Shown piece after piece: positions 28,816 to 36,665 of a stretch of DNA of 64,000 nucleotides. The notes below the pieces were generated by a model. That model was not told the DNA's origin and did no database searches. It saw only the letters and a program-made list of their open reading frames with translations. Numbering within the stretch: the stretch's first letter is position 1; each line of letters begins with the position of its first letter. This DNA is from Proteus vulgaris (lineage in GTDB: Bacteria > Pseudomonadota > Gammaproteobacteria > Enterobacterales > Enterobacteriaceae): positions 2,356,001 through 2,420,000 of the forward strand of contig NZ_CP137920.1 in assembly GCF_033708015.1 (NCBI RefSeq). Reading direction: 5' to 3'. The position numbers and the translations under genes were made by a program.

Positions 28816-30066
28816 ATGAATATCGTACTTAGATTAAAACTTGTCTCATTCCTCCAGTTCTTTATATGGGGATCCTGGCTTGTCACATTTGCCTCGTATC
28901 TCTTTGGAGAACTGCATTTTAAAGGCAGTGATGTTGGGCTTATTTTCAGTGCTCTTGGACTTGCCTCACTTATCGCCCCCGTTATCATGGGATTCATTGC
29001 AGATAAAATAAATAACCGCAAATTAGTGTATATTACCCTGCATATTTTATCCGCCTTAGCATTAGTGTTAATGTCGCAAATGACGACAGTCACCACGCTA
29101 TTTTTTGCGACTTTATTACATTTATTGTTCTTTATGCCAAGTATCTCAATGGCAAACAGCATCATTTTCGAACTGTTAGAACAAAAACAGTTAGAGCCTA
29201 ATAACTATTTCCCTAAAATTCGTGTTTACGGGACTGTTGGTTTTATTGCAGCCATGTGGGTTATTAGCTTCTTAGGTTTAGGTAATAGCTACCACCAGCT
29301 CTTTGTTGCAGCGATCGCTTCTATCGTTCTAGCTGTATTTGCAATGTTCTTACCTGCAACTAAAGCGACTGATAAAAACGAAACGAAATCCGAAGAAGTG
29401 GCATTTAGTATTACCAATATCTTGCAAGTATTTAAAAAGAAAAATGTCGTTGTTTTCTTATTTTTCGCAACATTATTAGGATCGGTATTACAAATTACTA
29501 ATACATTTGGTGTGCCATTCCTACAAGATATTGCACAATCTCCAAATGCAGATGATTCATTCTTTGCTCGTTATCCTTCCGTGTTCTTGTCTATTTCACA
29601 GATTTCAGAAGTCGTATTTATTCTTTTTCTGCCACTGTTATTAAAACGTGTAAAAATCGAAACTATCGTTTTATTTAGTATGATTGCTTGGATCTTACGT
29701 TTCGGCTTCTTTGCTTACGGCGACTACACATCGTTAGGTCAAATCGTCTTATTGTTATCAATGATTGTGTATGGTTGTGCATTCGACTTCTTTAATATCT
29801 CTGGTTCGCTATTCTTAGAAAAAGAGATCCCATTACAATACCGTTCAACCGCACAAGGTATGTTTATGACCTTAGTGAACGGTTTTGGTACTTATTTAGG
29901 TGCAATGTTAAGTGGCTGGGTCATTGATTTATATACCACCAATGGTGCGGTTGATTGGAAATCATTCTGGTTAATCTTCACTGGCTACACTGTTGCTATT
30001 ACTGCACTTTATCTGATTTTCTTACTGGTTCCTCAGAAGAAAACCAAAATAGTAGAAGCAAACTAA
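28816..30066 (+). CDS. nupG: NupG/XapB-type nucleoside:proton symporter
   Basis: This is an inner-membrane transporter of the nucleoside:H+ symporter family, 416 residues and about twelve membrane segments. It aligns with E. coli NupG throughout: LVSFLQFFIWGSWLVTFASYLF at the start, KIRVYGTVGFIAAMWVISFLG, ILRFGFFAYGD, and IVYGCAFDFFNISGSLFLEKEI. The start at 28816 follows TAGGAAA; an open frame to 28786 lacks a proper start. It is placed between yfgD and hda, a position without a transporter gene in E. coli. Preference between NupG and the related XapB cannot be settled. Confidence 0.87.
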   Translation: MNIVLRLKLVSFLQFFIWGSWLVTFASYLFGELHFKGSDVGLIFSALGLASLIAPVIMGFIADKINNRKLVYITLHILSALALVLMSQMTTVTTLFFATLLHLLFFMPSISMANSIIFELLEQKQLEPNNYFPKIRVYGTVGFIAAMWVISFLGLGNSYHQLFVAAIASIVLAVFAMFLPATKATDKNETKSEEVAFSITNILQVFKKKNVVVFLFFATLLGSVLQITNTFGVPFLQDIAQSPNADDSFFARYPSVFLSISQISEVVFILFLPLLLKRVKIETIVLFSMIAWILRFGFFAYGDYTSLGQIVLLLSMIVYGCAFDFFNISGSLFLEKEIPLQYRSTAQGMFMTLVNGFGTYLGAMLSGWVIDLYTTNGAVDWKSFWLIFTGYTVAITALYLIFLLVPQKKTKIVEAN

Positions 30067-30102
30067 TTATTTACCCCTCCTCCTTTATTGTTTGTGTCTC
30101 TC

Positions 30103-30137
30103 ACCGCTTGCCTTGATACAAGACAAGCGGTTTTTTT
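30103..30137 (+). terminator. Terminator after the nupG-type gene
   Basis: ACCGCTTG (30103-30110) pairs with CAAGCGGT (30124-30131), with a nested CTTG/CAAG continuation. It is followed by seven T residues on the plus strand. Confidence 0.92.
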
Positions 30138-30285
30138 ATCTCATATTTTTATCAGAAACGATAAAGACAGAACGTTCATCGTTAATAAATAACAAAAAAT
30201 ACTTATTTTCTTTGAGTGTCGAATTTAGAAAAATAGAGATAGGATTGAGATTATTCGCCTCACCAAATAAAGTGAATGAGGCTAT

Positions 30286-30987
30286 TTAAAGTTTGAGTAT
30301 ATCTTTCACAAATGGGATGGTCAGTTTACGTTGAGCAACAATAGAAGCGTGATCAAGTTCATCAAGCATTTCAAATAAGGTGCGCATTTTTCTATCTAAG
30401 CGTTTTAATACAAAACGACCAACATCTTCAGGTAATTCAAAACCACGAAGTTTGGCTCTTAATTGTAGCGCTTGAATTTTTTCTTCATCACTTAAAGGTT
30501 GCAAACGGTAGATTTGTCCCCAATCAAGACGAGACGCTAAGTCAGGAAGTTGTAGCTCAATTTGGCGAGGTGGTCTATCCCCTGTAATTAATAAACAGGT
30601 TCGTCCATGCTCTAACACGCGGTTATAAAGATTAAATAAGGCGAGCTCCCACTCTTCGTCACCCGCAATACATTGAACATTATCAATACACACTAAGGAT
30701 AAATGTTCCATACCTTCAAGAACATCGGGAACAAAGTAAGCGCGTTTATCAAGAGGAACATACCCAACAGCATCGCCTTTTAATGAAAGTTCAGCACAAG
30801 CGGCATGTAATAGATGGCTCTTTCCACCTCCGTCACGGGACCAGAAATAGATATAACTGCCATGAGATTGATGAATGGCGGTTCGAATTGCCGCGACTAA
30901 TGACGCGTTTTCCCCTGCATAAAAGCTATCGAATGTCTCATCATCGGGTAGAGAGAGTGGTAATGATAGCTGTGACGGCGTATTCAG
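30286..30987 (-). CDS. hda: DnaA regulatory inactivator Hda, apparent CTG start
   Basis: Hda with the DNA clamp stimulates ATP hydrolysis by DnaA and so prevents re-initiation. It is an AAA+ protein with a clamp-binding QLSLPL motif at the very N-terminus (residues 5-10), Walker A GGGKSH, Walker B VCIDN, sensor and lid regions ([19 protein letters not shown]), and a C-terminal [13 protein letters not shown]. No ATG lies near the homologous start. A CTG at 30987 with AGGTGAGG five bases upstream gives exactly 233 residues beginning (M)[10 protein letters not shown], as in E. coli Hda, where a CTG start is known. The frame extends to an ATG at 31032, but that would add an unrelated 15 residues. 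Confidence 0.94.
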   Translation of the reverse strand: MNTPSQLSLPLSLPDDETFDSFYAGENASLVAAIRTAIHQSHGSYIYFWSRDGGGKSHLLHAACAELSLKGDAVGYVPLDKRAYFVPDVLEGMEHLSLVCIDNVQCIAGDEEWELALFNLYNRVLEHGRTCLLITGDRPPRQIELQLPDLASRLDWGQIYRLQPLSDEEKIQALQLRAKLRGFELPEDVGRFVLKRLDRKMRTLFEMLDELDHASIVAQRKLTIPFVKDILKL

Positions 30988-31151
30988 AAGCACCTCACCT
31001 GAATAGTTTAATAAACGTGGTGATTCTAACACAAATTCTCACAAGGTCAGAACCAATATTAAAAAAGCACATGACACTGATTAAGATAACAGCAAGATCA
31101 GCGTGATAAGTCTATTTTATATACTTCTCGTACCTCATTAAATGACCATCT

Positions 31152-31179
31152 AGCACTACGTTGCGTTATTTAGTGCTAA
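31152..31179. other. 8-bp stem-loop between the channel gene and hda
   Basis: TAGCACTA (31152-31159) and TAGTGCTA (31172-31179) are perfect inverted repeats. No U-run follows on either strand, so a role as the terminator of the minus-strand channel gene is only possible. Confidence 0.35.
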
Positions 31180-31216
31180 TTTAGAAAACATTCCATATTT
31201 AATTAGCTTCACGTTA

Positions 31217-32422
31217 TTATCTCAGTTTTAATTTCGCCACATCATTACCGGAAGGTTGTTGATAAATGTCGAGCTTAAAATATTTGGCTGATGCATTAAT
31301 ATACTCAAAAATTTCAGATTGAGTCTCTTCATATTCAACCCAAGTGGTTGCGCGAGTAAAACAATATAACTCTACTGGTAGTCCCATTGGTGTAGGTGGC
31401 ATAGTTCTGATCACCAAATACATATCAGGTCGAACATCACCACGCATTTTTATCCAATTTAGCATGTACTTACGAAACAATTGTAAGTTAGTCACTCCTT
31501 TTGTTTCTAACCACTCATTAATATCGCCAATCTCTTCTTCTTTTCCTTCTAACATCGTTTCTATACTTTTACGCAGCGGTGCTGTATTTTTTAACTCTAA
31601 TACTAACTCTTGTGTTGCAAATGAAATCGAAGATTGGTCAATATAAAAACTACGTTTAATCCGACGCCCTCCTGATGAAAACATCGGTTGCCAGTTAGTA
31701 TATTTTTCGGTCAAAAAATCTTTGGTTGGAATACGGGAAATTGTATTATCCCAATTACGTACAGTGATCGTATGTAATGCGATATCAATAACCTCACCGC
31801 TGATATTACTACTGGGTAACTCAATCCAATCATAAAGCTTTAATACTTTTCCATTAGAGATAAGAATATTGGCGACAAAAGAGATAAGTGTATGCTGAAA
31901 AACAAACATCAACACCGCAGCAATAGCACCAAAACTTGAGATAATAATAAGTGGTGATTGTTCAGTAAATAACGCAATGATTAAGATAAAAGAGATAATC
32001 CAGACTACAATTTTGGCAATTTCAATATAGCCTTTGATGGAATTATTCCGATGCCACGCTTTTTTAGCATGCCTAATATTAAAGATATCAAGCGCGTTAT
32101 TCAGTAATGAAGCAATATTGATGATAATAAAGGCGCGAGCAACCGTCTCAAAGATAATATTTATTTCAGCTGAAAAAGACGGTAGGAGCTGATTAATATA
32201 GAGAACGAGTGTAACGGCAACAATAGATGCACTCTTTTTAGCAATATCTTCTATGGTTTCTTCATCTGAAAGCTCAGTAAATAAAAAAAGTAAACGCTTG
32301 GCTATTCGGCGGAAAATCATTTTGGCGAGAAACCACACCACCAGCAACACAATAACTAAAAATATTGTGGTAAATATCTGCTTTGATGTAATGAAATCAT
32401 AAATTTCAATCAACTTTTCCAT
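31217..32422 (-). CDS. MscS-family mechanosensitive channel (YbdG/MscM-like)
   Basis: This is an inner-membrane channel of about 401 residues, similar to E. coli YbdG. It has several N-terminal membrane segments. The pore-lining helix and beta domain of MscS follow (SSFGAIAAVLMFVFQHTLISFVANI, then GKVLKLYDWIELP, GEVIDIALHTITVRNWDNTISRIPT, and GGRRIKRSFYID). The C-terminal domain (ELYCFTRATTWVEYEETQSEIFEYI) is typical of the long family members. The start at 32422 (MEKLIEIYDF) is preferred over an upstream ATG at 32473. It probably opens on membrane tension during osmotic downshift. It does not lie at this locus in E. coli. Confidence 0.88.
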   Translation of the reverse strand: MEKLIEIYDFITSKQIFTTIFLVIVLLVVWFLAKMIFRRIAKRLLFLFTELSDEETIEDIAKKSASIVAVTLVLYINQLLPSFSAEINIIFETVARAFIIINIASLLNNALDIFNIRHAKKAWHRNNSIKGYIEIAKIVVWIISFILIIALFTEQSPLIIISSFGAIAAVLMFVFQHTLISFVANILISNGKVLKLYDWIELPSSNISGEVIDIALHTITVRNWDNTISRIPTKDFLTEKYTNWQPMFSSGGRRIKRSFYIDQSSISFATQELVLELKNTAPLRKSIETMLEGKEEEIGDINEWLETKGVTNLQLFRKYMLNWIKMRGDVRPDMYLVIRTMPPTPMGLPVELYCFTRATTWVEYEETQSEIFEYINASAKYFKLDIYQQPSGNDVAKLKLR

Positions 32423-32694
32423 AAATTGCGCTATACCTTTTTTTAGACACCTCAACTTTAAAACGAAAATCACTTAGATAGCAGATAAAGTGCCTATTTC
32501 GCATAAGAACAGCCCCATTGTCTCATTTATTTTATTTAAAAAAAATTATGATTAATTTAATGTGGCTTTTTTAAGATTTAAACACTATAAATAACAAAAA
32601 TCTTAGTTTTTCATATTAGCATAAAGCAAAGCACAATAAAAAAAGCAGAAATAATCCGTTGACTCTTCTTAACCTGAATGAGTGAGACAAGAAT

Positions 32695-32814
32695 ATGAAG
32701 ATCGTAAAGAAAAACCGTCACGCTATCGATTGTAGCACCACAAAATGCGTAATCGGCAAACATGCGGGCTTATTGCCCGCTTTTCTTATCACCCAAAAAT
32801 CTGTACTCAATTAG
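32695..32814 (+). CDS. Possible 39-residue small protein with terminator-like hairpin
   Basis: A short frame begins ATGAAGATCGTAAAG and ends at TAG, giving MKIVKKNRHAIDCSTTKCV and a hydrophobic C-terminal part (residues 20-39). It holds two cysteines and is Lys-rich at the start. Only GAGACA, about six bases upstream of the ATG, resembles a ribosome-binding site, and it is poor. The GC-rich hairpin at 32764-32780 lies inside the frame and is followed by TTTTCTT on the plus strand. The transcript could therefore instead be a small RNA. It overlaps the end of the nitroreductase remnant on the other strand. I do not recognise it. Confidence 0.25.
   Translation: MKIVKKNRHAIDCSTTKCVIGKHAGLLPAFLITQKSVLN
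32764..32787 (+). terminator. Intrinsic terminator-like hairpin, plus strand
   Basis: GCGGGC (32764-32769) and GCCCGC (32775-32780) flank a 5-base loop, followed by TTTTCTT. It lies between two minus-strand genes, so a plus-strand transcript would be needed to use it. Confidence 0.5.
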
Positions 32815-33023
32815 ATTTCAGTGATGATCTCTTCTTCAGGTAAACGAGATTTAGCTAAATTCGCATTAAAATCATCTTCTGTATGATATCCCAGCGCTAC
32901 CATTGCAATAGGTTCTAACCCTTGCTCTGTCAATAAAAATTCGTGATCAAGGATAGCGAAATCCATACCTTCCATTGGAACGGCATCAAGACCTAATGCT
33001 GCAACACCTAATAAAAAACTACG
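32811..33023 (-). pseudogene. NfsB-like nitroreductase, 3' fragment
   Basis: This is the C-terminal third of an oxygen-insensitive NAD(P)H nitroreductase of NfsB type. The visible residues FLLGVAALGLDAVPMEG and DDFNANLAKSRLPEEE match E. coli NfsB closely. The fragment starts right at the right end of the IS200/IS605-family element. The 5' part of the gene lies on the far side at 34784-35061, so the element split the gene. The family reduces nitroaromatics and quinones with FMN. Confidence 0.85.
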
Positions 33024-33062
33024 TGACTGCTCCCCGCCGTAAACGGCGAGGCTTCCCACTTC

Positions 33063-34235
33063 TCAGACCGCAACCCTCTGTACGACGGATTTACGCGGGT
33101 CTCCATGGGCTGAAACGACGCGTCCCGCCGCTTGTAATTCCAATATGCCCTTGTGTCGGATATTGATTGCCGCATTGATATCTCGGTCATGTTCAACTCC
33201 ACATTCAGGGCATTGCCAGATACGCTTATGTAGTGGCATTTCTGACATTTTATGACCGCAGCAATGACAGGTTTTCGAACTGGCAAACCATTGATCCAGT
33301 TTTACCAGATGGACGCCTTTTTCTGCGGCTTTATATTCCAGCTTTGTGATAAAACCATGCCAGCCTGCATCACCGATAGCGCGAGCCAGACAGTGGTTTT
33401 TCATCATATTCGCCGATTTCAGTGTCTCTACAATTACCGCTTGGTTTTCGTCAACAATTGCACGAGAGAGTTTGTGTTGAAAATCAGCACGGGCATTGGC
33501 TACCCGTTCGTGTACACCTGCAAGCTGTATTCGGGCTTTACGGCGATTAGCACTCCCTTTTTGCTTGCGAGATAAGGCTTTTTGTTTTCGACGTAGGTGA
33601 CGGCTGGCATTGATAAGGTGGCGCGGATTAGCAATCTTATTGCCGTCTGATTTGATGGCGTAATGACTCAGCCCCACATCAAGCCCCGTGATATTTGATA
33701 TCAATGTTGGCTTTGCCGGTGCTTCTACCCCGTCATCACAGAGTAGTGACGCATAGTATTTTCCGGTTGCGCTGCGGCTCAGTGTGATACTTTTCAGCGC
33801 CCCCGTAATTTCACGATGTAAACGCGCTTCAATCGGTGCGATTTTCGGGATTTTTATCGCGCCATCAATGACTTTGATCCCGACACAATGATAGCTAGAT
33901 TGTCTGCCATGCTTACTTTTAAACGTGGGAAAACGGGCTTTTAGTTTCGGATTAAAAAAGTTGGAGAAAGCCACGTCAAGGTTAATCACCGCCTGCTGCA
34001 ATGCAATTGAATCATATTCTTTAAGCCACCCATATCTGCGGGATTTTTTCGCCACGGCAAGCAGCGGTTTAAGGTCTTTACGCGGGTTTAAATTTACGCC
34101 GTGCCGCTGGTAAGCGTCTTTCTTGATGTGCAGCGCTTTGTTGTACGCAAAACGAACCGCACCGAACTGAGCGTTGAGATATTCAGCCTGTTCTGGTGTT
34201 GGGTAGATGCGTACTTTTGTTGCTCTTAACATCAT
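33063..34235 (-). CDS. tnpB: TnpB RNA-guided nuclease of the IS200/IS605-family element
   Basis: TnpB proteins are RNA-guided DNA nucleases (ancestors of Cas12) that cut the empty donor site and promote element retention. The 390 residues are complete. The N-terminal domain (residues 1-110) begins RATKVRIYPTPEQAEYL. RuvC motifs contain Asp186 (ITGLDVGLS), Glu270 (VIVETLKSANM) and Asp352 (DRDINAAINI). A zinc finger has Cys323, Cys326, Cys342 and Cys345. All catalytic residues look intact. Two ATGs (34235, 34232) precede the protein. The stop is at the start of the right end, where the guide RNA scaffold should lie. Confidence 0.93.
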   Translation of the reverse strand: MMLRATKVRIYPTPEQAEYLNAQFGAVRFAYNKALHIKKDAYQRHGVNLNPRKDLKPLLAVAKKSRRYGWLKEYDSIALQQAVINLDVAFSNFFNPKLKARFPTFKSKHGRQSSYHCVGIKVIDGAIKIPKIAPIEARLHREITGALKSITLSRSATGKYYASLLCDDGVEAPAKPTLISNITGLDVGLSHYAIKSDGNKIANPRHLINASRHLRRKQKALSRKQKGSANRRKARIQLAGVHERVANARADFQHKLSRAIVDENQAVIVETLKSANMMKNHCLARAIGDAGWHGFITKLEYKAAEKGVHLVKLDQWFASSKTCHCCGHKMSEMPLHKRIWQCPECGVEHDRDINAAINIRHKGILELQAAGRVVSAHGDPRKSVVQRVAV

Positions 34236-34288
34236 CAGCGCTCATTGATATAATGTTTTTATTTTAACATGTTAGGGAAACATATCAA

Positions 34289-34714
34289 TTGAGTAATCAT
34301 AATGATTTACTGGCGGAATTCCTCAGAAAGCGGCACAGTGTCAGTAAACTGGTCGTGCATCTGATCTTTACGACAAAGTATCGACGTAAGCTATTTGACG
34401 GACTGATGCTCGCTCAACTGCGTGATGCATTTGACTCCGCTGCGGCAAAACTTGAATGCGAAATTATTGAGATGGACGGAGAGCCTGACCATGTGCATCT
34501 GCTGGTTGCTTACCCGCCAAAACTGGCGGTCAGTGTGATGGTCAACAATCTGAAATCAGTATCGTCGCGCCTGCTGCGCCAGCAAAACACACATTTACGG
34601 ACACAAAGTAAAACGGGACTTTTGTGGTCAAGGTCGTACTTTGTCTGTAGCACCGGAGGGGCAACGATTGAAACACTCAGAGCCTACGTTCAGAGCCAGT
34701 CAACGCTTGATTGA
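34289..34714 (+). CDS. tnpA: Y1 HUH-family transposase TnpA (IS200/IS605 type)
   Basis: TnpA is a single-strand-specific HUH endonuclease that excises and inserts the element through hairpin ends. The 141 residues show the HUH motif PDHVHLL (His68 and His70), catalytic Tyr133 in RAYVQSQ, and the typical HLIFTTKYRRKLF. It appears intact. The start is probably TTG at 34289 after an AGGGA ribosome-binding motif, because no ATG lies near the homologous start. A short hairpin terminator (34720-34737) follows the stop. Confidence 0.92.
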   Translation: MSNHNDLLAEFLRKRHSVSKLVVHLIFTTKYRRKLFDGLMLAQLRDAFDSAAAKLECEIIEMDGEPDHVHLLVAYPPKLAVSVMVNNLKSVSSRLLRQQNTHLRTQSKTGLLWSRSYFVCSTGGATIETLRAYVQSQSTLD

Positions 34715-34719
34715 TCTTT

Positions 34720-34737
34720 AAAGCCCTGCGGGCTTTT
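34720..34737 (+). terminator. Terminator after tnpA
   Basis: AAAGCCC (34720-34726) pairs with GGGCTTT (34730-34736) around TGC, with a short T tract. It ends the tnpA transcript inside the element. Confidence 0.7.
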
Positions 34738-34783
34738 CGCCTTATATCCCCGCCCGCACTGGGCGAGGGTTTACGGCGTTTTT

Positions 34784-35061
34784 CGCTAAATTGATAAAAG
34801 TTTGATTTTTCAACCACTGAGGTAAGTCTTTTAATACATTTTCATGATAGTTAACAAAGAAATCCCTTGCGCCAGCCATCATCGCTTTATGTTCCTCTAA
34901 CGCATACCGACCATCTAAGGTTTCTTGTTCAAGGATTCTATTGGTATAAGTCGTATCAACATTTGTTTTTGTGCAGAATAGCACCACGCATCTGGGATCA
35001 TTTTAGCGGGATCAAATGACTTTGCTGCATAACGTTTCATTGCGATATCAATAATTGGCAT
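34784..35061 (-). pseudogene. NfsB-like nitroreductase, 5' fragment with internal deletion
   Basis: The fragment begins with the ATG at 35061 (MPIIDIAMKRYAAKSFDPAK), which is the normal NfsB N-terminus. It then jumps to the region after about residue 75 (VVLFCTKTNVDTTYTNRILEQE, then DGRYALEEHKAMMAGARDFF). Roughly 50-60 residues, including much of the FMN-binding part, are missing, and the two parts are out of frame. The fragment ends at QTFINLA, where the element begins. The gene is therefore broken twice. The remainder joins the 3' fragment at 33023. Confidence 0.8.
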
Positions 35062-35235
35062 GATTTTTTAACTCGTATCATCATCTTAAGAATATATTCA
35101 TTTGATATATGTGGACACTGTAGAAAATATGAGAAACAGTGGTATGACACAAAGAAGAAAACGAAGGTAAAGAGAAACCTATACCTTTTTACTCACCTTA
35201 CATTAAGGTTTATTGGGTATTTTTAACGTCGATAA

Positions 35236-35276
35236 GTGACTGCTCCCCGCCGTAAACGGCGAGTCTTCCCACTTCT
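35236..35276. repeat. Solo copy of the element's right end
   Basis: These 41 bases repeat 33023-33063, the right end of the IS200/IS605-family element, with a single mismatch by hand alignment (G versus T). The shared part includes the CGCCGT/ACGGCG hairpin. No tnpA, tnpB or left end lies next to it. It abuts the arsR-type gene, whose stop codon TAG lies at its edge. It is either a deletion remnant or a short non-autonomous derivative. Confidence 0.8.
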
Positions 35277-35577
35277 AAGGTGCGTAGATATCCCTTAATG
35301 TACCAATAATTTTAGCAACATCTGGATTATCAATATGGTAATAAATTACCTGTGCATCGCGTCTAAAGGCGACAAGACCTTCTTCTCGCATTTTTGCTAA
35401 ATGCTGAGATAAAGCAGATTGGCTCAACGACACTAATTTATGCAGTTCTCCCACCGCAATTTCATCATATTTCAGCAATAAACACAAAATGAGCAATCGA
35501 TGTTCATTTCCTATTGCCTTCAATAATTGTGCCGCCTTTTTGGTTCCATCTCGTAAAAAGTCGTCTTGATTAGTCAT
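35275..35577 (-). CDS. BigR/YgaV-type ArsR-family repressor
   Basis: This 100-residue DNA-binding repressor is of the ArsR/SmtB family and close to BigR and YgaV, which sense persulfide or redox state through cysteines. The winged helix is visible (GNEHRLLILCLLLKY, then GELHKLVSLSQSALSQHLAKMREEGLVAFRRDAQVIYYHI). Cys32 is present. The second cysteine, near the C-terminus in YgaV (YCP), is replaced by Ala (IYAP). The gene is divergent from the persulfide-dioxygenase-like gene across a 183-base region with a perfect inverted repeat, so it probably represses that operon. The stop codon comes from the adjacent right-end repeat. Confidence 0.87.
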   Translation of the reverse strand: MTNQDDFLRDGTKKAAQLLKAIGNEHRLLILCLLLKYDEIAVGELHKLVSLSQSALSQHLAKMREEGLVAFRRDAQVIYYHIDNPDVAKIIGTLRDIYAP

Positions 35578-35694
35578 GCTTTCTCCTTTGTATGCAATGA
35601 GATGTTAGCCCCTTTCCTTTCCGAACTGTGCACTGTATAGCACAACCTAAATATTAGCAAATATTAATTTAGACACTTCTAAATTAGAAATTAG

Positions 35695-35716
35695 TAAATT
35701 AGATCTTGCTAATTTA
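35695..35716. promoter_or_regulatory. Candidate repressor operator (perfect inverted repeat)
   Basis: TAAATTAG (35695-35702) and CTAATTTA (35709-35716) are perfect inverted repeats six bases apart, within a cluster of further AAATTAG copies just upstream. It lies between the divergent repressor and hydrolase genes and is a likely BigR-type binding site. Confidence 0.6.
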
Positions 35717-35760
35717 GTATCTGCTAATATAATAAATTTTCGATAAGAGAGGAGGACATC

Positions 35761-36633
35761 ATGAATACAGCAATCAACATTCAAGCGTTTTTTGATGAAG
35801 AAAGCCATACAGTGACTTATTTGGTTTCCGATCCTAAAACAAAACAGGCCGCAGTCATCGACCCTGTACTGGATTATGATCATGCCAGTGGAACCGTGAG
35901 TACAACTTCCGCTGATACAGTATTAAAAAGTGCATTAGAACAAAAATTAACCATCATTTGGATATTAGAAACTCATGCACACGCCGATCATCTGAGTGCA
36001 GCAGTGCACATACAAAAACTTACAGGAGCCCAAATAGCCATTGGTGAACACATTAAAGATGTGCAAAAGATTTTTGCTGAGAAATTCAATCAACCGCATA
36101 TTTCAACTCAAGGTATTGAGTTTGATAAACTTTTAGCTGACGGTGAAGAGATCATGCTTGGGCAGATCCCGATAAAAGTGATCCATACTCCAGGGCATAC
36201 ACCTGCGTGTGTCTCATATCATATTGAAAATGCTGTTTTTGTTGGTGATACACTCTTTATGCCAGATTACGGCACGGCAAGAGCTGACTTCCCCGGTGGG
36301 GATGCAAAAAAATTATATCGCTCGATTCAAAAATTGTTTGCACTCCCTGAAGAAACAATCCTGTATATGTGCCATGACTACAAAGCGCCAGGGCGCGACC
36401 ACTACGCATGGGAAACGACTGTTGCAGAGGCGCGCAGCTCAAATATCCATGTCCACGAAGGCGTCACTGAAGAACAGTTTGTCACTATGCGCAAACAACG
36501 TGATGCAGGTCTTGCAGCGCCTAAATTATTACTGCCATCTATTCAGGTTAATATACAAGCAGGAGAATTTCCTGAGCCAGAATCAAACGGCACACAATAT
36601 TTAAAAATCCCGCTGTCTTTTAAAACTAAATAA
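35761..36633 (+). CDS. Persulfide dioxygenase-like metallo-beta-lactamase-fold hydrolase (Blh-like)
   Basis: This 290-residue protein is of the metallo-beta-lactamase fold and resembles the Blh persulfide dioxygenase of BigR operons, which oxidises glutathione persulfide during sulfide detoxification. Metal-binding residues are His72, His74, Asp76 and His77 in ETHAHADHLSA, His146 in HTPGHTPACV, and Asp163 in FVGDTLFMPDYG. Family features such as TARADFPGG and MCHDYKAPGRDHYAWETTV are present. The start has a strong AGGAGG ribosome-binding site. The link to sulfide stress rests on the adjacent BigR-type repressor. It is followed 32 bases later by a MAPEG protein, probably in one transcript. Confidence 0.88.
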   Translation: MNTAINIQAFFDEESHTVTYLVSDPKTKQAAVIDPVLDYDHASGTVSTTSADTVLKSALEQKLTIIWILETHAHADHLSAAVHIQKLTGAQIAIGEHIKDVQKIFAEKFNQPHISTQGIEFDKLLADGEEIMLGQIPIKVIHTPGHTPACVSYHIENAVFVGDTLFMPDYGTARADFPGGDAKKLYRSIQKLFALPEETILYMCHDYKAPGRDHYAWETTVAEARSSNIHVHEGVTEEQFVTMRKQRDAGLAAPKLLLPSIQVNIQAGEFPEPESNGTQYLKIPLSFKTK

Positions 36634-36665
36634 TATTTCTCCTATTTAATTAATTGGAACACAAA

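Larger units (their letters stand above)
33024..34783. mobile_element. IS200/IS605-family element with divergent tnpA and tnpB
   Basis: This element of about 1.76 kb splits the nitroreductase gene. It carries tnpB on the minus strand and tnpA on the plus strand in divergent orientation, as in IS605. The right end near 33024-33063 has a hairpin (CGCCGT/ACGGCG). The left end near 34747-34783 has an imperfect GC-rich hairpin (CGCCC/GGGCG). Neither terminal inverted repeats nor a target duplication is seen, as expected for single-strand transposition. Exact ends are uncertain by a few bases. Its coding DNA looks more GC-balanced than its neighbours. Confidence 0.88.

Noticed and set aside
28773..29165. 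130-residue minus-strand frame in the nupG-type gene
   Set aside because: It is antisense to a clear transporter and has no independent evidence.
33252..33575. 107-residue plus-strand frame inside tnpB
   Set aside because: It is antisense to an intact TnpB with all catalytic residues, and has no start signal.
35647..35883. 78-residue minus-strand frame across the repressor/hydrolase promoter
   Set aside because: It covers the operator and the start of the hydrolase gene and has no start signal.
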